This document shows, piece by piece, positions 1 through 7,376 of a stretch of DNA of 64,000 nt. The position numbers and the translations under genes are program-made. Where the stretch lies: assembly GCA_913052485.1 (NCBI GenBank), contig CAJXDN010000004.1:41650-105649 (forward strand). Reading direction: 5' to 3'. Every line of letters begins with the position of its first letter. Position 1 is the stretch's first letter. This stretch comes from an uncultured Flammeovirgaceae bacterium. GTDB taxonomy: Bacteria; Bacteroidota; Bacteroidia; Cytophagales; MED-G16. The notes beneath the pieces were generated by a model. It had not been told where the DNA came from and searched no databases. It saw only the letters and a list, made by a program, of their open reading frames with translations.

Positions 1-178
1 ATAAAGTCATATTATGTTTTGTTCCACTTGCAGCTGAACTTGTAAAATCGTTTCTTCCTTTCCATGTACCTATCATTTGTTTTGATGCGTCAGAGCAGTC
101 TATTGTATCTTCAGGTTCTTGGCACCTATATGTACTACTTGCAAGGAGAATAAAAACAAAATGAGCGAATAATTTCAT
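1..178 (-). CDS. partial secreted/lipoprotein, unknown (C-terminus outside window)
   Basis: An open frame on the minus strand starts with ATG at 178 and runs off the left edge after about 59 codons. The first 19 residues are a signal-peptide-like stretch (MKLFAHFVFILLASSTYRC) ending at a cysteine. The residues before that Cys (TYR) are a poor lipobox, so lipidation is uncertain. After it come acidic residues and a second Cys, then MIGTWKG, which resembles the first strand of small lipocalin-like proteins. That resemblance is only suggestive. The gene is divergent from the symporter at 307. Family not identified. Confidence 0.55.
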   Translation of the reverse strand, partial: MKLFAHFVFILLASSTYRCQEPEDTIDCSDASKQMIGTWKGRNDFTSSAASGTKHNMTL

Positions 179-306
179 GCTGTAAAGATAATTTAATTGA
201 AATTTAAAATCAATTTAATATACGAAGTTGTATTATTATAGTTATAAAACTTGAATGTTATTATTTATGAGATTCGATAATATTAATTGTTATATTTAAG
301 ACAGTT

Positions 307-2085
307 ATGCAAATTTCAAATTTAGACTGGTTAATAATATTATTATTCTTATCATCATTTATTTTTATTGGTCTACTTAATACCAAAAAATCAGGTGAGA
401 GTAGTAAAGAGTTTTTCTTATCTGGAAGGAAAATGCCATGGTGGTTATTAGGGATATCTATGGTTGCTACCACATTTTCAGCTGACACGCCAAACCTTGT
501 CACTAATATTGTCCGAGTTGATGGAATATCCGGAAATTGGCAATGGTGGGCCTTTTTAATTACTGGGATGATGACTGTTTTTTTTTATGCGAAATTATGG
601 AGAAGATCTGAAGTACTGACAGATTTAGAATTTTATGAGTTAAGATATTCTGGAAGAGAGGCAAAGTTTTTGAGGGCATTCAGATCAATTTACCTTGGTG
701 TTTTCTTCAATGTTATGATTATGGCAACTGTCTGCCTTGCCGGAATTAAAATTGGAGGAATTTTATTAGGGCTTTCTCCTTTTGAGTGTGTATTTTATTC
801 TTCTTTAATTACAGTTACTTACAGTTCATTAGGAGGGTTAAGGAGTGTAATTATAACAGATTTAATTCAATTTTTTGTGGCAATGGTTGGATCCATTTGG
901 GCTTGCATATATATTTTAAATATAGATGACATTGGGGGGTTAGATAATTTAATTATTCATGAGAATATAAGAGATAAACTGAGTTTTTTCCCAGATACAG
1001 ACAATTATGAAAATTTAGTTACATTGTTTATTATACCAATCGCAGTACAGTGGTGGGCTGTCTGGTATCCTGGTGCGGAACCTGGCGGTGGAGGATATAT
1101 TGCTCAAAGGATGTTATCTGCAAAAGATGAGAAAAATGCTGTATTTGCTACTTTACTATTTAATGTAGCTCACTATGCAATAAGACCGTGGCCCTGGATA
1201 ATAATTGCACTCTCTTCTTTAGTTATATATCCATCTCTGGCAGATATTTCTAATGCATTTCCAGGTATTGATAAATCAATAATCGGTAATGACATAGCCT
1301 ATCCTGCAATGTTATCATTTCTTCCCTCTGGTCTCTTAGGGCTGGTTTTAGCTTCTTTAGTAGCCGCATTCATGAGTACTATATCTAGTCATTTAAACTG
1401 GGGAGCCTCATACATTTCAATAGACTTTTACAAAAGGTTTATAAAAGTTGATGCATCAGAAAAAGAGGTTGTTCTGGTTGGAAGAATATCTACTGTTTTG
1501 CTGATGTTTCTTGCTGGCGTGATAGCACTTGAGTTATCTGACGCACTTAACGCCTTCCAGATTTTACTCCAAATAGGTGCAGGAACTGGATCTATATTTT
1601 TACTCAGATGGTTCTGGTGGAGAGTTAATGCTTACAGTGAAATTACAGGGATGATAGTTTCATTTCTAATAGCAATTTACTTTCAGTGGTTTCACAACGA
1701 ATTAACAGGTATTGATTTGTTATCTCACGAAAAATTATTATGGAGTATCTCTCTGACTACTTTATCTTGGATTTTTGTTACGTTTTTAACAAAGCCAACT
1801 GATAATAAAGTTTTAATAAAATTTTATAATAAAATTAAACCCTACGGTATTGGATGGGATGGTTTTAGAAAAATAAATAACATTAAAAATTTTACAAAAT
1901 CTCATAACTCCCCAATTAATGATTTATATCTTATGTTTTTAGGTATTTTGGCTGTTTATTTCTTTTTATTTGGGTTAGGGTATATACTATTAAATAATAT
2001 TTTTACTGGGTCAATAATGATAATAATCTCTTTAATTTCATCAATTTTTGCAAATATTATTATGAAAAATAGTCTGAAAAACTAA
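307..2085 (+). CDS. sodium:solute symporter (SSS/SLC5 family)
   Basis: A 592-residue polytopic inner-membrane protein with roughly 13-15 hydrophobic segments. The N-terminal part carries the SSS hallmark: a glycine/arginine turn and MPWWLLGISMVATTFSAD (residues 43-60), where SSS proteins form the first substrate and sodium-binding helix. The family couples Na+ entry to uptake of sugars, amino acids, organic acids or vitamins; the substrate cannot be read from this sequence. The charged stretch after about residue 490 and the last two helices look like the C-terminal extension seen in many Bacteroidota SSS proteins. Start is the ATG at 307. A 122-bp gap separates it from proteorhodopsin, so it is probably a separate transcription unit. 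Confidence 0.88.
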   Translation: MQISNLDWLIILLFLSSFIFIGLLNTKKSGESSKEFFLSGRKMPWWLLGISMVATTFSADTPNLVTNIVRVDGISGNWQWWAFLITGMMTVFFYAKLWRRSEVLTDLEFYELRYSGREAKFLRAFRSIYLGVFFNVMIMATVCLAGIKIGGILLGLSPFECVFYSSLITVTYSSLGGLRSVIITDLIQFFVAMVGSIWACIYILNIDDIGGLDNLIIHENIRDKLSFFPDTDNYENLVTLFIIPIAVQWWAVWYPGAEPGGGGYIAQRMLSAKDEKNAVFATLLFNVAHYAIRPWPWIIIALSSLVIYPSLADISNAFPGIDKSIIGNDIAYPAMLSFLPSGLLGLVLASLVAAFMSTISSHLNWGASYISIDFYKRFIKVDASEKEVVLVGRISTVLLMFLAGVIALELSDALNAFQILLQIGAGTGSIFLLRWFWWRVNAYSEITGMIVSFLIAIYFQWFHNELTGIDLLSHEKLLWSISLTTLSWIFVTFLTKPTDNKVLIKFYNKIKPYGIGWDGFRKINNIKNFTKSHNSPINDLYLMFLGILAVYFFLFGLGYILLNNIFTGSIMIIISLISSIFANIIMKNSLKN

Positions 2086-2134
2086 TATAATTCTGATTTA
2101 TAAGACTTCCTCAAAATATATTAATAACAACCTT

Positions 2135-2162
2135 TTGACAAAAAGTCCGTATATTACGTAAT
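2135..2162 (+). promoter_or_regulatory. candidate promoter of proteorhodopsin
   Basis: TTGACA at 2135-2140 is followed 17 bp after its TTG by TACGTAAT at 2155-2162. Bacteroidota sigma factors prefer TTG near -33 and TAnnTTTG near -7. The -33 part matches well but the -7 part matches only at TA and one T, so the call is tentative. Nothing else in the 122-bp gap looks better. Confidence 0.32.
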
Positions 2163-2176
2163 GCTTTTTATAGCAT
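2161..2176 (+). promoter_or_regulatory. small hairpin in proteorhodopsin leader
   Basis: ATGCT at 2161-2165 pairs with AGCAT at 2172-2176 across a six-base loop. If transcription begins just after the candidate promoter, this hairpin would sit at the extreme 5' end of the mRNA, where short stems can protect transcripts from decay. The stem is only 5 bp, so chance is possible. Confidence 0.25.
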
Positions 2177-2188
2177 ATTAATAATATT

Positions 2189-2199
2189 ATTAACCAAAC
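2189..2199 (+). promoter_or_regulatory. leader motif ATTAACCAAAC before proteorhodopsin start
   Basis: The 11-mer ATTAACCAAAC ends 8 bp before the proteorhodopsin ATG. The same 11-mer occurs at 17878-17888, 4 bp before the start of a large secreted propeller protein. There is no Shine-Dalgarno sequence at either gene, which is normal in Bacteroidia, where the anti-SD is occluded. An A-rich unstructured leader probably serves initiation. Confidence 0.4.
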
Positions 2200-2207
2200 G
2201 ATCAAAT

Positions 2208-2939
2208 ATGAATACGTTAAATTTTATTTTAGGAGCGAGTTTACAGCCGGGTGATTTTACTGGTTTTACTTTCTTCATAGGATCTGTTTCTATGTTAGCA
2301 GCTACTGTGTTCTTTTTAGTACAACACGGTCAGGTTGACAAGAAATTTAAAGATTCAATGCTTGTTGCAGCCTTAATTACTGGTATTGCAGCTGTACATT
2401 ATTACTATATGAGAGATCAGTGGGCAGAAGGTCTTGGTTCACCAACTGAACTGAGATATGTTGACTGGATCTTAACTGTACCTTTAATGGTTGTTGAGTT
2501 TGCATTACTTACAGGTGTAGGTATGAGAAAACTTTTCTGGGCATCAGTTGTTATGCTTGTTACTGGATACTTTGGTGAATCTGGAGTAACTGGTATTGGA
2601 GATGCGCAAGTTTGGGGATTTGTCTCAGGTCTTGCTTATTTCTATATGGCATACGAAGTTGGATGTCTATCAATTTTTGGACTAGGTAATGGTGGTGATG
2701 TAGGAAATGCTTTAGCAAATGCTAAGGGTAAAATTCCTGCTGCTGGTAGAATGTTACAATGGTTTGTCTTAGTAGGTTGGTCAATATATCCTTTAGGTTA
2801 TATGATCGGAACTGCTGACGGAATGTGGTACGCAGGTGCTGCTGGACTTCCTTTAGACATGGATATTGTATACAATATCGGTGATGCTATCAACAAAATT
2901 GGATTCGGTATGGCTGTATGGTCAGCTGCTAGAGACTAA
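2208..2939 (+). CDS. proteorhodopsin, green-tuned light-driven proton pump
   Basis: A 243-residue, seven-helix type 1 rhodopsin. Visible key residues are Asp86 (Schiff-base counterion and proton acceptor) in RYVDW, Thr90, Glu97 (proton donor) in VVEF, His64 next to the active site, and Lys230 (retinal Schiff base) in INKIGFG. The D/T/E set marks an outward H+ pump rather than a Na+ (NDQ) or Cl- (NTQ) pump. Met94 occupies the spectral tuning site equivalent to position 105 of the SAR86 protein; Met or Leu there gives green absorption and Gln gives blue. The N-terminus lacks a long cleavable signal. An isolated 5' leader and an intrinsic terminator directly downstream suggest a separately tuned, abundant monocistronic message. 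The retinal-forming gene blh follows 62 bp later. Confidence 0.98.
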   Translation: MNTLNFILGASLQPGDFTGFTFFIGSVSMLAATVFFLVQHGQVDKKFKDSMLVAALITGIAAVHYYYMRDQWAEGLGSPTELRYVDWILTVPLMVVEFALLTGVGMRKLFWASVVMLVTGYFGESGVTGIGDAQVWGFVSGLAYFYMAYEVGCLSIFGLGNGGDVGNALANAKGKIPAAGRMLQWFVLVGWSIYPLGYMIGTADGMWYAGAAGLPLDMDIVYNIGDAINKIGFGMAVWSAARD

Positions 2940-2960
2940 TTTTATTAGCTAATTATAAAT

Positions 2961-2990
2961 AAAGGTGAGGTTTTCCTCACCTTTTTTTTT
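2961..2990 (+). terminator. intrinsic terminator after proteorhodopsin
   Basis: AAAGGTGAGG (2961-2970) pairs perfectly with CCTCACCTTT (2975-2984) around a TTTT loop, and T residues continue to 2990. The 10-bp stem with five G:C pairs and a T tract is the clearest rho-independent terminator in the window. It lies 21 bp after the proteorhodopsin stop and 11 bp before the blh start. Confidence 0.93.
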
Positions 2991-3001
2991 ATATTAAACC
3001 T

Positions 3002-3877
3002 ATGATCTCAACCAATCAAGGTCTAGTTACATCTAAGATCGTAGGTTTAATTTTTTCACTATCACTAATTTTCTTTAATATAGGTGATACATACTCAAGC
3101 ATAATTTTTATTTCAATAATGTTATCAATAGGAATTCCACACGGTTCGGTAGACCATATTATAGCATTTGTAAATCCAAAATCTAGGAGATTTAGTAGTA
3201 AGCTAAGTTTCTTTTCAATATACATTGCATTAATTATTTTCAATATCTTCATCTGGGTATTATCTCCCTTTCTTGGCCTATTCTCATTCCTATTAATATC
3301 GTGTTATCATTTCGGTGAAACTCAGGTAATTGGATATCATTCAACAGATAATCAATTACTTAACTTTGTGATAGGTGCAAATATTTTACTCTCACTATTT
3401 CTTAATAATATTTTTGAGTTACAGGAGATTTTAATTGAATTCAAATTTTTTAGTGATATAGATTTATCTTCTTATGAAAATATATTTTTTCTATTGATTT
3501 CGGTTGCAGTTCTTATGATGTCCGTTCTCTACTTTGACATTAAAAGAAAAGTACCTCTGTACGCTGAGCTATCAATATTATATTTAATTTTTTATCATAC
3601 TGATATACTTACCTCATTTTCTATATTTTTTGGGTTTTCACACTCATTACCAATGCTTTTAATGGAGTATAATGAGTTGAAAGAAGATAGTTTTTTAAAA
3701 TTTTATTTAAAAACACTCCCTTTTACTATATTGTCAGTGGTTTTTGGCTTTATTCTATTTTATTTTAATGATAGCTTACTAACTACAGAAAATCTCATTT
3801 TATTTGTTTTTATTGTTATATCAAGTCTCACACTTCCTCATGTATTTATAATGAAGGATTTTGTTAATGATAAATAG
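3002..3877 (+). CDS. blh: beta-carotene 15,15'-dioxygenase, Brp/Blh family
   Basis: A 291-residue polytopic membrane protein that cleaves beta-carotene into two retinal molecules, the chromophore of the adjacent proteorhodopsin. Conserved metal-binding histidines of the family are visible: GIPHGSVDH (His47, His52), CYHFGE (His103), FYH (His199), FSHSLPML (His214) and TLPH (His280). Length is typical of the family. The ATG lies only 11 bp after the terminator tail, so expression must come from read-through of the proteorhodopsin transcript or from a promoter inside the 3' end of that gene. The next gene starts 2 bp after its stop, indicating an operon with the following four genes. Carotenoid synthesis genes (crtEBIY) are not in this window. 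Confidence 0.95.
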   Translation: MISTNQGLVTSKIVGLIFSLSLIFFNIGDTYSSIIFISIMLSIGIPHGSVDHIIAFVNPKSRRFSSKLSFFSIYIALIIFNIFIWVLSPFLGLFSFLLISCYHFGETQVIGYHSTDNQLLNFVIGANILLSLFLNNIFELQEILIEFKFFSDIDLSSYENIFFLLISVAVLMMSVLYFDIKRKVPLYAELSILYLIFYHTDILTSFSIFFGFSHSLPMLLMEYNELKEDSFLKFYLKTLPFTILSVVFGFILFYFNDSLLTTENLILFVFIVISSLTLPHVFIMKDFVNDK

Positions 3878-3879
3878 TT

Positions 3880-4596
3880 ATGGACACAAATTATGTTATC
3901 ACTTTCATGTCAAAGGAGTGGATAATAGCAAATTCTATATCATTTCTTTATATATTTCTTTGTCTATATATAGGTAAATATTTAACCAAACAAAATGCAA
4001 AAACATTTGCAAAGATTTTTGTGTGTATTTTCATATTTTCTTACATTATATATCATATAATACATATTGTTGATGGGACATGGTATCTAAATAAAAGACT
4101 CCCTTTCCATCTTTGTGGTTTTTCATCAGTAATATCTTGTTTTATTCTATTTATCGATAGGAAACAGATCTGGTTTGAGTTTTTATTTTATGCTGGAGTG
4201 CTTGGAGGATTAAATGCACTTCTTACTCCAGTAATAGATGATTATACAGGTACTACTTTCTTTTACTTAGAATATTTTTACAGTCATACATCTATAATTA
4301 TACTTCCACTCTTTATGTTTTATTACATGGACATGCGACTGAGCAGATACTCATGGTTAAGAGCCTTTCTTATCATTAATTTATTGTTACTCATCATAAT
4401 GCCTATTGATTTTATGATCGACGCAAATTATATGTATCTAAAGGAGCCACCTCCATTAGATCATCCACTTATTTCTGGTGAGTGGCCCTACTATTTAATT
4501 AATTTAGAGTTTATTGTCCTATTCCTTTTATATTTAACATATTATATATTTAATTCAACTATTTTGAGGAACAAATTAAAAAAATCAACGTTTTAA
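3880..4596 (+). CDS. YwaF/TIGR02206 family integral membrane protein
   Basis: A 238-residue protein with about seven hydrophobic helices. It matches the TP0381/YwaF type (TIGR02206): the LPFHLCGFSSV motif in helix 3, GGLNALLTP, a conserved His in the next helix (YSHTSI), NYMYLKEPP, and a final GEWPYYLINLEF helix. The family is conserved but has no established biochemical role. It is tightly packed, starting 2 bp after blh and ending 4 bp before pntAA, so it is co-translated with a retinal-synthesis enzyme and a proton-translocating transhydrogenase. A role linked to membrane energetics is an inference from position only. Confidence 0.82.
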   Translation: MDTNYVITFMSKEWIIANSISFLYIFLCLYIGKYLTKQNAKTFAKIFVCIFIFSYIIYHIIHIVDGTWYLNKRLPFHLCGFSSVISCFILFIDRKQIWFEFLFYAGVLGGLNALLTPVIDDYTGTTFFYLEYFYSHTSIIILPLFMFYYMDMRLSRYSWLRAFLIINLLLLIIMPIDFMIDANYMYLKEPPPLDHPLISGEWPYYLINLEFIVLFLLYLTYYIFNSTILRNKLKKSTF

Positions 4597-4600
4597 TAAA

Positions 4601-5659
4601 ATGAATTTTGGATTTCTAAAAGATAGTGAGGCACGAGTATCTATTTCTCCTTCAACTTCTGAAAAATTTATAAAACTTGGTCATAAAGTTTCTATAGAGA
4701 GGGGTGCAGGTTTACTCTCTGGATTTCCTGATTCCGATTATGAAGGTGTAGCTTTCTCTTCAAGAAAAGACTTAATTAGAAACTGTGATATATTATTATC
4801 AGTCAACTCATCGAGTTATGGTGATCTGAGCTCTTATAAAGGAAAAATACTTATCTCTAATTTTAGTGTTGAACCTGATAGAAACAAAATAAAAAAAGAA
4901 TTGGAGAAGCATAAAATTATTGCATATGACTTATCTATGATACCAAGAACTACCATTGCACAGAGTATGGATATTCTATCATCTATGGCTGGATTATCTG
5001 GATATAAATCTATAATTAAGGCTGCTGAGTTATTACCTAAAATATTTCCGATGACAATTACAGCAGCCGGTAGTATTAAACCTGTTAAAGTTGTAGTCTT
5101 AGGAGCTGGGGTCGCTGGATTACAAGCTATTGCTACGGCAAAGAGATTAGGAGCAATTGTCGAAGCATCTGACCCTCGCAAGGCAGCAAAGGAAGAAGTT
5201 CTTAGTCTGGGAGCAAAATTTATAGACGTTGAGGGAGCTGTTGAAGATTCCTCAGCTGGAGGATACGCTGTCAAGCAATCAAAAGAATATCTTGCAAAAC
5301 AGAAAGAGGAGGTGTCTAAACGACTAATACAAGCTGATGTTGTCGTAACTACTGCCCAGGTTTTTGGGGCGAAATCTCCAATTTTAATTCCCAAATCAAT
5401 TGTTGATAATATGAGTCCTGGATCGGTCATAATTGATCTGGCTTCATCCACTGGTGGTAATTGTGAGTTAACTCAGGACTCTGAGGTAATTGAGCATAAT
5501 GGAATAAAAATTGTTGGTAATTCTTATTTGTCATCAGAATTATCTCATGACGCAAGTAATCTTTACTCAAATAATGTTTACAATTTCATTGATTACATTA
5601 TCAAGGAAAATAAATTTATTGGTGATGAGGATGATATTTTAAGTAGCTGTAAAATTTAA
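4601..5659 (+). CDS. pntAA: NAD(P) transhydrogenase alpha subunit, domain I
   Basis: A 352-residue cytoplasmic NAD(H)-binding subunit of the proton-translocating transhydrogenase, which drives NADH + NADP+ to NAD+ + NADPH with inward H+ flow. The nucleotide fold has GAGVAG at residues 168-173. The hydride-transfer loop residues Arg116, Gln121 and Asp124 have the spacing of the RQD set known from the Rhodospirillum enzyme. Length fits a stand-alone domain I, as in three-subunit enzymes. It starts 4 bp after the YwaF-like gene and is followed 4 bp later by pntAB. Confidence 0.95.
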   Translation: MNFGFLKDSEARVSISPSTSEKFIKLGHKVSIERGAGLLSGFPDSDYEGVAFSSRKDLIRNCDILLSVNSSSYGDLSSYKGKILISNFSVEPDRNKIKKELEKHKIIAYDLSMIPRTTIAQSMDILSSMAGLSGYKSIIKAAELLPKIFPMTITAAGSIKPVKVVVLGAGVAGLQAIATAKRLGAIVEASDPRKAAKEEVLSLGAKFIDVEGAVEDSSAGGYAVKQSKEYLAKQKEEVSKRLIQADVVVTTAQVFGAKSPILIPKSIVDNMSPGSVIIDLASSTGGNCELTQDSEVIEHNGIKIVGNSYLSSELSHDASNLYSNNVYNFIDYIIKENKFIGDEDDILSSCKI

Positions 5660-5663
5660 TTTT

Positions 5664-5978
5664 ATGAATGAACTATTAAATTTTTTGTTTGAAAATGAGG
5701 TGTTGATTTATCTATTACTTTTCACTATACTGTTAGGATTTGAAGTGATATCAAAAGTTCCCTCAGTCTTGCATACACCTCTAATGTCTGGTGCCAACGC
5801 AATAAGTGGAATTGTAATACTCGGAGCTATCATTTTAATAAGAACAACCGAATCAGATAATTATATTACTCTAATTCTGGCAAGTACTGCACTATTTGTT
5901 GGTTCAATTAATGTATTTGGTGGCTTTTTTGTCACAAATAGAATGCTTGAGATGTTTAATAAGAAGAAAAGAGGTTAA
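5664..5978 (+). CDS. pntAB: NAD(P) transhydrogenase alpha subunit, membrane domain (small)
   Basis: A 104-residue protein with three hydrophobic helices, corresponding to the membrane part of PntA that is separate in three-subunit enzymes. The motif PSVLHTPLMSGANAISGIV (residues 33-51) is the conserved helix turn that packs against PntB in the proton channel. Its stop overlaps the pntB start by one base (TAATG), a sign of translational coupling. It assembles with pntAA and pntB in the inner membrane. Confidence 0.95.
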   Translation: MNELLNFLFENEVLIYLLLFTILLGFEVISKVPSVLHTPLMSGANAISGIVILGAIILIRTTESDNYITLILASTALFVGSINVFGGFFVTNRMLEMFNKKKRG

Positions 5979-7354
5979 TGGACAAGTTTTTATTTCTACT
6001 TTCCGCATTTTTATTAGTCTGGGGTCTAAGGCTTCAAAGTGATCCTGCATCTGCAAGTAAAGGTAATAAGTTAGCATCTGTAGGTATGATAACTGCAATA
6101 TTTTCTGCAGTAATAATGCCTTTAGAAAATAGCTTCTCCAATTTAATATGGATATTGGCTCCGTTGTCCCTTTCTGGGGTAATTGGGTATTTAATTGCAA
6201 AAAATATAAAGATGACCTCAATGCCGCAAATGGTCTCAATTTTTAATGGTCTTGGAGGTTTAAGTGCTGTACTATTATCATTTGCAGAAATTAATAAATG
6301 GATTATTTACCCTGAAACTTATCAGTTGACTGTTGTTATAGTACTGATATTAAGCTTATTTATTGGTTCTGTAGCGTTTACCGGTAGTTTATTAGCATTT
6401 GCTAAGTTAGATGGCTACAGGTGGTCTGAAAAGCTTTCCCTTCCTTTCCAGCATATCTTCAATTTAATATTGATATCAGTAATAGTTGGGTTGTCTTACT
6501 TATTTATTACCAGTCCAGATATTTCATTATTATACATAATTATTATTTTGTCATTTGTCTATGGTATATTTTTTGTAGCTCCAATTGGTGGCGCAGATAT
6601 GCCTGTTGTCATTTCACTCTTAAATTCATTTACAGGAATCACAGCAGCTCTTACAGGAATAATTTTTGGTAATATAGTCATGCTTCTTGGAGGAATACTA
6701 GTTGGTGCAGCTGGAACTATTCTAACTGTGTTGATGTGTAATGCAATGAATAGGTCTCTCCTCAATGTAATAATAGGTGGTTTTTCGTCAAATAATTCAT
6801 CGAAAAAGGGAAAGGATCAAGGAGAAATTAAGGAAGTTTCTGATTCTGATTTTGCTGTACAGCTATTCTATTCTAGTAAAGTCATCATAATACCTGGTTA
6901 TGGGTTAGCTGTTGCTCAGGCTCAGAAGTTATGTAAAGAAATTCAAGAGATTTTGGAGACAAATGATGTTGAGATTAAATACGCTATTCATCCTGTTGCT
7001 GGAAGGATGCCTGGTCATATGAATGTGCTACTTGCAGAAGCCGATGTTGATTATTCGAAGTTGATTGAGTTAGAGCAAGCTAACGAAGAATTTAAATCAA
7101 CAGACGTTGCAGTAATAATTGGTGCAAATGATGTCGTTAATCCCGATGCTATAGACGATTCTACAAGTCCTTTATATGGAATGCCTATCCTCAAAGTTTG
7201 GGAGTCAACATCAACCGTTGTTCTAAAAAGAAGTATGTCAGCTGGATACGCTGGGGTACAAAATCCATTATTTTTCAAGAAAAATAATCAAATGTATTTT
7301 GGAGATGCAAAGGAAAGTCTACAAAGATTATCATCTGAGCTTAAAAATCTATAA
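5978..7354 (+). CDS. pntB: NAD(P) transhydrogenase beta subunit
   Basis: A 458-residue protein with about nine N-terminal membrane helices (domain II, to about residue 268) and a cytoplasmic NADP(H)-binding domain III. Domain III shows PGYGLAVAQAQ (from residue 306), HPVAGRMPGHMNVLLAEA, GANDVVNP and KRSMSAGYAG, all diagnostic of the NADP site. The position that corresponds to the proton-relay His91 of E. coli PntB is Asn90 here (MVSIFNGLGG). Other bacterial PntB sequences also vary at this site, so the enzyme need not be impaired. A run of T follows the stop without a clear hairpin, and the sulfatase begins 22 bp later. Confidence 0.95.
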   Translation: MDKFLFLLSAFLLVWGLRLQSDPASASKGNKLASVGMITAIFSAVIMPLENSFSNLIWILAPLSLSGVIGYLIAKNIKMTSMPQMVSIFNGLGGLSAVLLSFAEINKWIIYPETYQLTVVIVLILSLFIGSVAFTGSLLAFAKLDGYRWSEKLSLPFQHIFNLILISVIVGLSYLFITSPDISLLYIIIILSFVYGIFFVAPIGGADMPVVISLLNSFTGITAALTGIIFGNIVMLLGGILVGAAGTILTVLMCNAMNRSLLNVIIGGFSSNNSSKKGKDQGEIKEVSDSDFAVQLFYSSKVIIIPGYGLAVAQAQKLCKEIQEILETNDVEIKYAIHPVAGRMPGHMNVLLAEADVDYSKLIELEQANEEFKSTDVAVIIGANDVVNPDAIDDSTSPLYGMPILKVWESTSTVVLKRSMSAGYAGVQNPLFFKKNNQMYFGDAKESLQRLSSELKNL

Positions 7355-7376
7355 ATTTTTTTTTTAAATTGAATCC

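Noticed and set aside
4834..5451. 205-codon open frame antisense to pntAA
   Set aside because: Composition (Ser/Ala/Ile-rich, no known motif) and full overlap with a well-supported gene mark it as a shadow frame.
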